From positions 1 to 52,558 of the forward strand of contig CAMCZA010000002.1 of NCBI GenBank assembly GCA_945885515.1: a DNA stretch of 52,558 nt, in the 5' to 3' direction. The stretch is from Ferrithrix thermotolerans DSM 19514 (GTDB lineage Bacteria; Actinomycetota; Acidimicrobiia; Acidimicrobiales; Ilumatobacteraceae). This document shows positions 39,199 through 48,100 of the stretch, piece after piece. Position numbers and translations under genes: made by a program. Within the stretch, counting starts at the first letter, position 1, and each line of letters begins with the position of its first letter. Below the pieces are notes generated by a model. The model did no database searches. It saw only the letters and a program-made list of their open reading frames with translations, and was not told the DNA's origin.

Positions 39199-39442
39199 TT
39201 GCCAGCATTCTTAGAGTTCTTTGTTCTTCTAGGTTTAAAACCACTGCAGGCTCGCTGGATTCGTCGCAGAAGAACGAGACAACGCAATCATCACAAGCGG
39301 CACTCGCCCGCATAACGCAGGTGTCGCAATTAATTTCGATTGCACCATTGTTTGCAAACTCTTGGCTCGTAACTGGTATTCGGGGGGAATTTTGCACTCT
39401 TGGTCTCCTCTGTTTTGCATTGACATTGATTGTGTTGATCAA
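39155..39442 (-). CDS. Small Cys-rich hypothetical protein
   Basis: 95 aa; NCDTCVMRASAACDDCVVSFFCDE; ORF overlaps the annotated queG start. Confidence 0.55.
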   Translation of the reverse strand: MINTINVNAKQRRPRVQNSPRIPVTSQEFANNGAIEINCDTCVMRASAACDDCVVSFFCDESSEPAVVLNLEEQRTLRMLANAGMVPTLRHRAVS

Positions 39443-39477
39443 TACTGCCCGCGGGGTGTAACAGAGTTTTGAGAAAT

Positions 39478-40329
39478 CTAAATTGCGAGAAGTTGTGCGC
39501 CTTGTTCGGCAATCCGCAAAACCATGGTTGACCCGTGATGAGGCAACTTCTCTACAATATGTTGGGCATCGGTGTGGCTACACATCGCCGCAACTGTCGG
39601 ACCCGAACCAGACAGCCAGGCGCACCAAACACCAGACTCAAGCAAAACATTTAATGCTGCTTGCGATCCAGGCACTTTTTTGAAGCGAACATCTTGATGT
39701 AACCGATCTTGCGTTGCGGTACGCAACGCCGAAATATCGCCAGCCGCTAGTGCCGCAACCAACAGCGCAGTGCGTCCGACATTAAACACTGCATCTGCAA
39801 ACGGCAGCGTCGTTGGAAGCTTGGTGCGAGATTCTTTGGTTGATGTCTGCTCCTGAGGCACCCAAACAATAATCGCGGGGTCTAGCGGTGAAGGAATTCG
39901 AACAGTTGAGCCGGCCACACTGGCAACTACGCCACCAAGCAGAGATGCCGCAACATTGTCAGGATGTCCCTCAAGTTCTGTTGCGATCGCCAAGAGTTCT
40001 GATCGCGCATTATCAAAAACAACTTCATCGGTTCCATTTTTTTGGGCATGCGCAAGCGAGACGCCGGCAATTCGAGCGGCTCCACTAAATCCAAGACCTT
40101 TGCCCATCGGCATTTGTGAGCGAACCCACAACGGGCCTTTTCCTCCGCAGTGATTAAATGCCACGAGCGTTGGATGATTTGCCGTTGCTTCAACCGAGTC
40201 TGCGGGCGAGGAACCAAAGCCTGCCTCAAGATGAAGCGACAATGCCATACCGAGAACATCGAAGCCAGGTCCAATATTTGCAGAACTTGCGGGCACGCGA
40301 ACGGCGACAGAATTATTTGGTGAGTTCAT
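39478..40329 (-). CDS. thrB: Homoserine kinase
   Basis: MNSPNNSVAVRVPASSANIGPGFDVLGMAL, PMGKGLGFSGAARIAG, WLSGSGPTVAAM. Confidence 0.92.
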   Translation of the reverse strand: MNSPNNSVAVRVPASSANIGPGFDVLGMALSLHLEAGFGSSPADSVEATANHPTLVAFNHCGGKGPLWVRSQMPMGKGLGFSGAARIAGVSLAHAQKNGTDEVVFDNARSELLAIATELEGHPDNVAASLLGGVVASVAGSTVRIPSPLDPAIIVWVPQEQTSTKESRTKLPTTLPFADAVFNVGRTALLVAALAAGDISALRTATQDRLHQDVRFKKVPGSQAALNVLLESGVWCAWLSGSGPTVAAMCSHTDAQHIVEKLPHHGSTMVLRIAEQGAQLLAI

Positions 40330-40342
40330 CTTGCAAATTATT

Positions 40343-41407
40343 TTAGTGTGCCATGTGCTTGGCAGCATCGGCACTTACGCGTATCACTTCATCTAATACA
40401 TCTCGCGCCGCACCAGAATCTATTGACGCTTTTGCCATCTCGACGCCTTGTGACATATCAACAGCCTTTCCAGCCACAACGATTCCGGCTGCTGCGTTAA
40501 GCACAACAATGTCTCGGATCGCATTTTTGGTTCCGTCCAACATTTCGCGAAACATCTTTGCGTTGTCGCGTGGTTCGCCACCCCGAACGGCAGCAACATC
40601 AGCAAAAGCAAGACCCAGCGAACTTGCGTCAATTTCAAATTCTCGCAACTTGCCGTTTTGCATTTCAACAACTGGACAAGGACCACTCAATGAAAGTTCG
40701 TCGAGTCCGCCGTGTCCATGCACAACCCACGCTCGTTTTACCCCTCGTGTGACCAATGCATGAGCCATCACGTTGGCGGCTTTAGGGTCTCCTACTCCGA
40801 CAACCATAAATGAGACTGGTGCGGGGTTGGCCATTGGCCCAAGCAAATTAAAAACTGTCGGCACACCAATTTCTCGACGTGATGGGCCTGTGAAACGAAA
40901 TGCTGGATGAAATCTTTGTGCAAAGCAGAAACCAAAACCTGCTTCTTCAACACACCGCGTAACACTTGGGCCATCTAATTCAATAGCTACACCGAGAGCT
41001 TCGAGTACATCGGCTGCCCCACTTTTTGAAGATGACGCACGACTGCCGTGTTTACAAACCGGTATTCCTGCGCCTGCAACAACCATTGACGCCATCGTTG
41101 AAACATTCACCGAATAACTGTGATCGCCACCAGTACCGACAATATCTATCGCTCGCTCAGCAATTTCATCGCTCAAAGCAACACGCTCTGCTGCACGACG
41201 CACTTCAGCCAACATTCCTTCAAGCTCAACTTCTGTTTCACCTTTTGCACGAAGCGAAATAATAAACGCAGTTATTTGCGATGGCGTGGCCTCTCCAGAG
41301 AGCACTGACCTCATCGCCGCACCAGCATGGCTTGCTGACAAATCTTTACGCGACAGCAGCTGAGAAATTATTTGTGGCCAACCGCCAGCAGAATCTATTT
41401 CACTCAC
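40343..41407 (-). CDS. trpD: Anthranilate phosphoribosyltransferase
   Basis: DIVGTGGDHSYSVNVSTMASMVVAGAGIPVCKHGSRASSSKSGAADVLEALG, FAQRFHPAFR, FNLLGPMANP, VHGHGGLDELSL. Confidence 0.95.
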   Translation of the reverse strand: MSEIDSAGGWPQIISQLLSRKDLSASHAGAAMRSVLSGEATPSQITAFIISLRAKGETEVELEGMLAEVRRAAERVALSDEIAERAIDIVGTGGDHSYSVNVSTMASMVVAGAGIPVCKHGSRASSSKSGAADVLEALGVAIELDGPSVTRCVEEAGFGFCFAQRFHPAFRFTGPSRREIGVPTVFNLLGPMANPAPVSFMVVGVGDPKAANVMAHALVTRGVKRAWVVHGHGGLDELSLSGPCPVVEMQNGKLREFEIDASSLGLAFADVAAVRGGEPRDNAKMFREMLDGTKNAIRDIVVLNAAAGIVVAGKAVDMSQGVEMAKASIDSGAARDVLDEVIRVSADAAKHMAH

Positions 41408-41418
41408 ACGAACTCGTG

Positions 41419-41658
41419 CTAAGCAATACGCCGTCCAACGCGCAACAACCTGCGGCGTTCACGAGCCGATGCCCCACCCCACACGCCTTGTTTTTCGCGA
41501 CTGTCAAGTGCATAGTTAAGACACGCTATGCGCACTTGGCATGTTTTGCAGATTGAAATCGCTTGGTCGCAATTGTCATCATTATCTGGATAAAAAATAT
41601 CCGGGTCAAGGCCTTGGCATGCTCCCTTGGCCCGCCAAGAAACATCAAATTCAAGCAC
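41419..41658 (-). CDS. WhiB-family transcriptional regulator
   Basis: 79 aa; ACQGLDPDIFYP...ICKTCQVRIACLNYALDSREKQGVWGGASARERRRL. Confidence 0.92.
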   Translation of the reverse strand: MLEFDVSWRAKGACQGLDPDIFYPDNDDNCDQAISICKTCQVRIACLNYALDSREKQGVWGGASARERRRLLRVGRRIA

Positions 41659-41732
41659 TCGAACCCCCTTGTTCTCGTAGCAAGGCAGACTCTAGAACTT
41701 GAACACATAGCTGCGCCAATCGGCGTAGGTAT

Positions 41733-41766
41733 GCGAACTAGGTTGCGCGCAATGCGCTCAGTTCGC
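41733..41766 (-). terminator. Terminator-like inverted repeat directly after the DUF3501 stop
   Basis: gcgaact ... agttcgc 7-bp perfect arms (41733-41739/41760-41766) enclosing the palindrome ttgcgcgcaa; no clear U-tract. Confidence 0.35.
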
Positions 41767-42378
41767 CTAGTTTTTTAAATCGCCGAGCAGTTCAGCCACG
41801 GTGAATTCTGCAAGTTCGGTAGCTTCAATGTAATTCGGCAGAGTTGAAACTAACTGCACCGAGCCTTCAGCAAAGTCTTCGACCTGTTGCGCAGAAAATT
41901 CAAAGCGGATGTAATGCACTGCTGCGGTCACATCTTCGCGCGTCAACTGCTCGGCGTGCGCCTCGTCTACGACTGCTCTTACAATTTCGCCGCTGGACAA
42001 TTTGAGACCAATCCCTCGCTCGATTCCGACGAGTTTTGGCAGCCATTCGCGAACTTGGGCATCAGAGGTCAATTCGATAAACAACGTCGCCGATAGTTGA
42101 CCCGCTTCCGGGATTAATGGGTTGTAGGCCTTGAGTTCTTCAAGTACACCTTCATCAGTTAAGACTTTCTCGACGCGCAACATCTCTTGAATTTGGGCCT
42201 GCATCGTCTCACGATTCTCGAACATCACCGTGATCATTGTTCCGAGCGAGATTCGGCGACGGCGTTTGATTTCAAAAACTTCGGCTTGACGAGCCACACG
42301 AATGCGCTCGTATTCTCGATGATCCAAAATATCGCTGAGTGATAATTTTCGGCTTACCGATGCTGTGTCTGTGTTCAT
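41767..42378 (-). CDS. DUF3501 family protein
   Basis: 203 aa; KLSLSDILDHREYERIRVARQAEVFEIKRRRRISLGTMITVMFENRETMQAQIQEMLRVEKV. Confidence 0.85.
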   Translation of the reverse strand: MNTDTASVSRKLSLSDILDHREYERIRVARQAEVFEIKRRRRISLGTMITVMFENRETMQAQIQEMLRVEKVLTDEGVLEELKAYNPLIPEAGQLSATLFIELTSDAQVREWLPKLVGIERGIGLKLSSGEIVRAVVDEAHAEQLTREDVTAAVHYIRFEFSAQQVEDFAEGSVQLVSTLPNYIEATELAEFTVAELLGDLKN

Positions 42379-43706
42379 TTTGACTTGCCTCCTTTTGGCT
42401 TTGTCTCTTCTGGTTTAAATCCGTATGCCTTGGCGATCACTTCTAACGGATGCAACGGGGTCTCTCCGGTCTGCTCGGTAATTGCCGTATTCGCCAAATG
42501 GCAGTCACCGGCAACGACTTCAGAGTCTGCGTCACGAACCATGTTGCCGAGTTTCTCTGCAATGGGTATGGACAATTCGGCGTTCTCGGCGCGCAAACCC
42601 CACATTCCGTCGATGCCTGAGCACTGTTGAACTAATTTGATTTTTGAACCCGTCAGCTTCATCAAGTCGCGACTCTTGAGCCCGATGTTCTGTGCACGCA
42701 AGTGACACGGCGTGTGGTAGGTAATTGATTCTGGAACTTCGCCAACAAAGTTCGTATCAAGAGTTGAACCCTCGGTCTTGTGAACTTTCATCAAATATTC
42801 GGCTGCATCATATGTATTGGCTGCCACGAGTTGAGCATCTGGACCGCCGACATAGTCGAGGTAATCTTTTTTCAAAACATAACCACAAGTCGGTTGTGGA
42901 ACCACGATGTCGGTGCCGTTTCTAACTTCGGCCGCAAGTGTTGCCACATTTTTAATTGCAACTTTTGTGAACTGGTCCATGTCTCCACTGTGCAGAAACG
43001 GTGCACCACAACAACCCGCATCACTAATTGAGCACTCAATGCCGTTATGTTCGTAGACCTTGACAAGAGCATGCCCGATAGCAGGCTCTTGATATTCGAC
43101 GAGACATGTTGGAAATATTGTGACGCTGCCTTGTGGCGTTTTGATCTCAGGTTTTATTCTGCGACTAAACCATGTCGAGAATCGTTGTCGAGCAAATGCC
43201 GGCAAAAGCCGAACACTTGAAACTCCAGCAGTAGCCTCGACGACTTTGCGAATTAACGAACCAGGCTTGGCTCCCATCACTTTATTTGCCAGTGGGCCAG
43301 ATGAAGTGGCGGCCATGCCGAGAGCGTCGGTGCGGCCCAGCATTGCCGTTGTTATCTTGCTTCGCATCGACACATGACCGTTTTCGCGTCGCATCGCGTC
43401 TACACGCAACATCAACCTCGGGAAATCCAGGGCCCACTCATGGATTCCGGGTGTGTACGGACAATTTACATAACACAACTTGCATTGAAAACATTCGTCA
43501 GCAACATGGTCTTGTTGGGCTGGCGTCATTTTGCCCGCGTCTTGATCGTCATGTGCATCGATATAACTAAACAGCGTTGGAAACGATGGACAGAATTTAA
43601 AGCAAAGGCGACAGCCATGACACAAGTCGTAAACTCGGGTCATCTCTTGTCGAGTGTCGGCCTCATCTAAATAGATCGGATTTAGTGGGTCGTAGGTAAT
43701 TGTCAT
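42375..43706 (-). CDS. (Fe-S)-binding heterodisulfide-reductase/GlpC-like oxidoreductase
   Basis: CHGCRLCFKFCPSFP and CFQCKLCYVNCPYTP ferredoxin motifs; CCG motif GCCGAPFLHSGD; second Cys-rich region HTPCHLRAQ. Confidence 0.88.
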   Translation of the reverse strand: MTITYDPLNPIYLDEADTRQEMTRVYDLCHGCRLCFKFCPSFPTLFSYIDAHDDQDAGKMTPAQQDHVADECFQCKLCYVNCPYTPGIHEWALDFPRLMLRVDAMRRENGHVSMRSKITTAMLGRTDALGMAATSSGPLANKVMGAKPGSLIRKVVEATAGVSSVRLLPAFARQRFSTWFSRRIKPEIKTPQGSVTIFPTCLVEYQEPAIGHALVKVYEHNGIECSISDAGCCGAPFLHSGDMDQFTKVAIKNVATLAAEVRNGTDIVVPQPTCGYVLKKDYLDYVGGPDAQLVAANTYDAAEYLMKVHKTEGSTLDTNFVGEVPESITYHTPCHLRAQNIGLKSRDLMKLTGSKIKLVQQCSGIDGMWGLRAENAELSIPIAEKLGNMVRDADSEVVAGDCHLANTAITEQTGETPLHPLEVIAKAYGFKPEETKPKGGKSK

Positions 43707-43748
43707 AACTTAAAAACTCTCATCAAATTGCTCGTGGGATATTTTTGT

Positions 43749-43782
43749 GTTGGTGCCACCAACACTTGCCAGTGGCACCAAC
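43749..43782. terminator. Strong 11-bp hairpin between rubrerythrin and the Fe-S oxidoreductase gene (terminator-like or mRNA processing/stability element)
   Basis: gttggtgccac (43749-43759) / gtggcaccaac (43772-43782), 12-nt loop; no U-tract on the minus-strand transcript. Confidence 0.45.
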
Positions 43783-43820
43783 GCAACTTAAATTACAATT
43801 ACTTAACTGATAATTTCGCT

Positions 43821-44240
43821 CTAGCCGAGCGCTTTGAGACCTTCGCCGAATCGACCGGCATGGCTCTTCTCTGCGCGAGCAAGAGTTTCGAACCAGTCAG
43901 CGATTTCTGTGAATCCTTCTTCACGAGCAGTCTTTGAGAAACCTGGGTACATCTGTGTGTACTCGTAGGTCTCGCCAGCAACTGAAGCTTTGAAGTTGTC
44001 TTCTGTATCACCAATCGGCTCACCAGATGCTGGGTCGCCAACTTCTGCGAGATAATCCAAGTGACCGTGTGCATGTCCGGTTTCGCCTTCGGCGACTGAA
44101 CGGAACAATGCCGCTGCATCTGGATAACCCTCGATGTCTGCTTTCTGTGCGAACCACAAGTAGCGTCGATTCGCTTGGCTCTCACCAGCAAACGCTTCCT
44201 TGAGATTCTCATGTGTCTTGGTGCCATTTAGTTTGGCCAT
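43821..44240 (-). CDS. Rubrerythrin
   Basis: 139 aa; [70 protein letters not shown]. Confidence 0.93.
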   Translation of the reverse strand: MAKLNGTKTHENLKEAFAGESQANRRYLWFAQKADIEGYPDAAALFRSVAEGETGHAHGHLDYLAEVGDPASGEPIGDTEDNFKASVAGETYEYTQMYPGFSKTAREEGFTEIADWFETLARAEKSHAGRFGEGLKALG

Positions 44241-44293
44241 GATGTTTCTCCTTGTTTATGTTTTGGTTGTTGATTAATTGATTACTTTGTTAA

Positions 44294-44758
44294 TTACTTA
44301 CTTGCCTTATTTTTCGCCTGTGATCCAGGAGACTTAAATTGTTGTTTATGGTTGCATTGATTGCAATGTCCACGAAAAACAACGCCTACTTCGTTGACTG
44401 CAAAACCTTCACCACTTTGCAAACTCATCTTTGGTGCCGAGAGAATGTCGACATCGTGGATTGCCTGGCATGATTCGCAAACAAAGTGATGGTGATCTGC
44501 GATATTCGGGTCGAATCTGGTCGCACCAATGCCAACATCAACGAGCTGCAACTCGCCCATCTCGGCAAGTTCGCCAAGAGTTTGATAGATAGTTCGAAGC
44601 GAGATGCCGGGCATCTGTTTGCTGGCGACCTCGTAAAGAGATTCTGCAGTCGGATGACTTTGATTTTGGTGCAGCAGCGAAAACAACAACTGTCGCTGGG
44701 GCGTGAGCTTTAACTGTTTGTCCCGAAACACTTGAGCAAGCTCAGTTGGTGAACGCAT
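44294..44758 (-). CDS. Fur-family regulator (PerR-like)
   Basis: 154 aa; LTPQRQLLFSLLHQNQSHPTAESLYEVA, RTIYQTLGELAEMGELQLVDVG, DHHHFVCESC. Confidence 0.92.
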   Translation of the reverse strand: MRSPTELAQVFRDKQLKLTPQRQLLFSLLHQNQSHPTAESLYEVASKQMPGISLRTIYQTLGELAEMGELQLVDVGIGATRFDPNIADHHHFVCESCQAIHDVDILSAPKMSLQSGEGFAVNEVGVVFRGHCNQCNHKQQFKSPGSQAKNKASK

Positions 44759-44832
44759 GCCATGAGAATAACTAACTAATTTCTAATTTGCAACTGATGC
44801 TAACTAGCAAATGATGTGACTTATGACTAGTC

Positions 44833-44852
44833 AGCTCTCTAGTGAGCTCTCT
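44833..44852. promoter_or_regulatory. 12-bp-phased direct repeat / interrupted palindrome upstream of glpD
   Basis: agctctct agtg agctctct; also reads AGCTC-tctagt-GAGCT. Confidence 0.3.
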
Positions 44853-44918
44853 CGCAACTTTCGTTCTGATCACCTTATTTGATCATCTCATCGAGGGGCT
44901 CTGGCTTATGCTGACTGC

Positions 44919-46574
44919 GTGCCCACCACCAAGAATCCGCCACAAGATCGCCTTGAAACTCTTAACCAATTATCCTCGCAAAATTTTGACATCGTGGTCA
45001 TTGGCGGTGGCATAACTGGGCTTGGCGTGGCACTTGATGCAGCCTCACGCGGGCTGAGTGTGGCACTGGTTGAGCGCGACGATCTCGCCTCCGGGACTTC
45101 TTCGAAGAGCAGCAAGTTGATTCACGGTGGTCTTCGCTATCTACAACAGGGCGAAGTTCGACTTGTATACGAAGCACTGCACGAACGTCAACGACTGCGG
45201 CGCAACGCACCGCATCTTGTGCAAACTTTGCCGTTCATGATTCCAATCCTCAAGCGTGAGGGCGTTGTTTCGAAAAAAATCGCGCGCGCGCTTGGTTCGG
45301 CAATGTGGATGTACGACTTGACTGGTGGCTGGCGAATCGGAAAGCTTCATCGCCGACTCAAAGCCGACAAGGCATTTACTCATTTACCGACGATGCAAAA
45401 AGATCGCCTCAGTTCGGCATATGTATATTTCGATGCGATGGCTGATGATGCGCGAGTTTGCGTTGCCCTTGCCCGCACTGCAATCAGTTGTGGCGCGGTA
45501 ATCTCTAACTACACGAGGGTTGACAAAATTTTGCACGACAGCAACGGTCGGGCGTGCGGAGTTCTAGTTACTCCGAACGGCAAAAAATCTTTCGAGATTC
45601 GCGCACAAGTGGTGATCAATGCGGCAGGCGTTTGGTCGGACGAAGTTTTGACCACCGACCTTGGCTATAACCCAGACAGCATTCGACCAGCCAAAGGCGT
45701 TCACCTCACCGTGCCATGGAAGAAAATACGCAACGACATCGCCGTGGTCATTCCGGTCCCGGGTGACAAGCGAAGTTTGTTTTTAGTTCCATGGATTTCA
45801 AATTACGACGGAACATATCAGTACACATATGTTGGCACTACCGACACCGATTATCAAGGTGCGATAAACGATCCACAATGCACAAATACAGATATTGAAT
45901 ATGTTCTCAAAGCAATGAATGCTGCCGTGACGACTGGAATTACTCGCGAGGACATAACCGCGGTGTGGTCGGGATTACGACCACTCGTTAAAAGTGTCAG
46001 CGAAGAAAAAATAAGTTCAAGAACAGCCGATCTTTCGCGCCGACACAAAGTTGCAACATCGCAATCAGGGATGATCACCGTGACGGGAGGAAAGCTCACG
46101 ACTTATCGCAAAATGGCACAAGACGCAGTAGATACTGCGCTTTTGGCCATTGGCAGGCGATCACGATGCAAGACAAAGAGCTTGTCGCTGGTCGGGGCAA
46201 CAACTAGTTCAGCGAAAACCAGTGATGCCCAAGATCAACATCTCTTATCTAGATTTGGCAGTGAATCAAAAGTAATCAAGAATTTAATCGCCGACAATAA
46301 AAACCTTGGCGAACAGTTGATCCCTGGACTGCCGTATCTGCGGGCAGAAGCAGTATTCGCAGTCACGCACGAACTGGCGACGACTCTTGACGACATTCTT
46401 TCGCGTCGCACGAGATGCCGAATCATTAATCGTCGAGCCACGGTTGCAGGTGCGCGTAATGTTGCAGAGTTAGTTGCACCGTTGCTCGGTTGGTCTGAGC
46501 AAGAAATTAATAACGAAGTCCTCGCATTTATCGACTCATGCGCCCAAGAAGATGAAGCTGCAATTTCCAACTAA
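44919..46574 (+). CDS. glpD: Glycerol-3-phosphate dehydrogenase (FAD-dependent; GTG start)
   Basis: FDIVVIGGGITGLGVALDAASRGLSVALVERDDLASGTSSKSSKLIHGGLRYLQQGE; SEEKISSRTADLSRRHKV; TVTGGKLTTYRKMAQDAVD. Confidence 0.93.
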   Translation: MPTTKNPPQDRLETLNQLSSQNFDIVVIGGGITGLGVALDAASRGLSVALVERDDLASGTSSKSSKLIHGGLRYLQQGEVRLVYEALHERQRLRRNAPHLVQTLPFMIPILKREGVVSKKIARALGSAMWMYDLTGGWRIGKLHRRLKADKAFTHLPTMQKDRLSSAYVYFDAMADDARVCVALARTAISCGAVISNYTRVDKILHDSNGRACGVLVTPNGKKSFEIRAQVVINAAGVWSDEVLTTDLGYNPDSIRPAKGVHLTVPWKKIRNDIAVVIPVPGDKRSLFLVPWISNYDGTYQYTYVGTTDTDYQGAINDPQCTNTDIEYVLKAMNAAVTTGITREDITAVWSGLRPLVKSVSEEKISSRTADLSRRHKVATSQSGMITVTGGKLTTYRKMAQDAVDTALLAIGRRSRCKTKSLSLVGATTSSAKTSDAQDQHLLSRFGSESKVIKNLIADNKNLGEQLIPGLPYLRAEAVFAVTHELATTLDDILSRRTRCRIINRRATVAGARNVAELVAPLLGWSEQEINNEVLAFIDSCAQEDEAAISN

Positions 46575-46587
46575 AGGCAACTTATCC

Positions 46588-48096
46588 ATGACTACACAGC
46601 CGACACAGCCAATCGAATTTTCAACAGACATTTCTGAAATCTCCGATCGCTACCAAACAATCTCAACGCCGCTCTCACTTGAGTTTGTTGCAGAGCTAAA
46701 CAAACTTTGCGCAAGTTCGACAGAACTCGCCGATCGCGTTCAGCACTCGCGAGATTGGTGGCCACTGGCGATGCACTGGTCACTGAATGCACAAACCGCC
46801 AAGCGCGCTGACGCGGTTTGTCGACCAACAACAACCAAACAAGTGAGCGACGTGGTCGCTTTATGCGCTAAAAACTCCGTGCCGGTGACAGTCTCTGGCG
46901 GGCGTTCTGGGGTTTGTGGTGCTGCAATCCCGTTGTTCGGCGGCGTTGTGATTGACATGACATCACTGGCTAAGGTAATCAGTGTTGACGAAATTTCAGG
47001 ACTTGTTGAGGTCCTTCCCGGAACCTTCGGCCCAGATCTCGAAAATGCTCTGCGCGAAAAACACGGTTTGTCTGTGGGCCACTTTCCGCAATCGTTTGAT
47101 ATCTCAACTGTTGGTGGATGGATTGGTTCGCGCGGAGCAGGCCAGTTTTCAACTCGCTACGGCAAGATCGACGACATGGTTGCCGGACTTGAAGTCGTGC
47201 TTGCAGATGGCTCGGTAATTCTGACAGGCACCGAGCCGGCGGGTGCTGCAGGGCCGAATTTGACTTCACTATTTATTGGTAGCGAAGGTTCGCTCGGGAT
47301 AATTACAAAGGTTTGGCTTCGCGCCCACCCGGTTGCCCCGAGTGAACGCCGCGCCGCATATATGTTCGGTTCGTTTGCCCAAGCCGTTGAAGCAATGCGA
47401 CTAGCAATTCGCTCGGGAGCAACCCCGGCCGTGTTGCGACTTTATGACGAGCGCGAAAGCAAACGCGCCCATGGTGGTGACGGGTCGCAGTGCGCATTAT
47501 TGGTGCTTGATGAGGGCGAACAAGTATTGATTGACGCGATGATGCAAGTTGTTGACAATGCATGTCGTGCAAATAATTCGCAACCTGCAGATGTCGCACT
47601 TGTCGAGCACTGGATGAGTCATCGCAACGATACGAGTGGACTACAGATTTTGTCCAAAAAAGGTTTCGTAATTGACACGATGGAGGTTTCGGTAAGTTGG
47701 TCTCGCGTCAATACGGTTGCAGAGTCGGTAAAAAAAGCAATCATGACGGTGCCTGGGGCGCGAAGCGCAAGTTGCCATATTTCGCACAGCTACATTGACG
47801 GCGCTTGCATATATTTTACTTTTGTCGCTGAGCCGAGTGTCAATTCTCTCGACGCAATCGAATCGTCTTACGAAGCGATTTGGAATGCAGCACAAAACTC
47901 GGCTCTTGATGCCGGGGCGAATCTTTCGCATCATCACGGAGTTGGAATAAATCGTGCCAAATTTATGAAGCGTGCACTCGGGCCAGCACACGATGTTTTG
48001 ACTGCGATCAAATTTGCACTTGATCCAAAAGATATTTTGAATCCTGGAAAATTTGCAATTGCATCCAAACGCGGTGAAGTAACAACTAAGCGGTGA
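46588..48096 (+). CDS. FAD-binding oxidase, alkyldihydroxyacetonephosphate synthase-like
   Basis: SGGRSGVCGAAIP, GHFPQSFDISTVGGWIGSRGAGQFSTRYGKIDDMV, C-terminal NLSHHHGVGINRAKFM (HHH motif). Confidence 0.85.
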   Translation: MTTQPTQPIEFSTDISEISDRYQTISTPLSLEFVAELNKLCASSTELADRVQHSRDWWPLAMHWSLNAQTAKRADAVCRPTTTKQVSDVVALCAKNSVPVTVSGGRSGVCGAAIPLFGGVVIDMTSLAKVISVDEISGLVEVLPGTFGPDLENALREKHGLSVGHFPQSFDISTVGGWIGSRGAGQFSTRYGKIDDMVAGLEVVLADGSVILTGTEPAGAAGPNLTSLFIGSEGSLGIITKVWLRAHPVAPSERRAAYMFGSFAQAVEAMRLAIRSGATPAVLRLYDERESKRAHGGDGSQCALLVLDEGEQVLIDAMMQVVDNACRANNSQPADVALVEHWMSHRNDTSGLQILSKKGFVIDTMEVSVSWSRVNTVAESVKKAIMTVPGARSASCHISHSYIDGACIYFTFVAEPSVNSLDAIESSYEAIWNAAQNSALDAGANLSHHHGVGINRAKFMKRALGPAHDVLTAIKFALDPKDILNPGKFAIASKRGEVTTKR

Positions 48097-48100
48097 CAAC

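Noticed and set aside
44740-44750. gctcagttggt, resembling a tRNA D-arm
   Set aside because: Within the fur coding sequence; no acceptor stem or T-loop in the surroundings.
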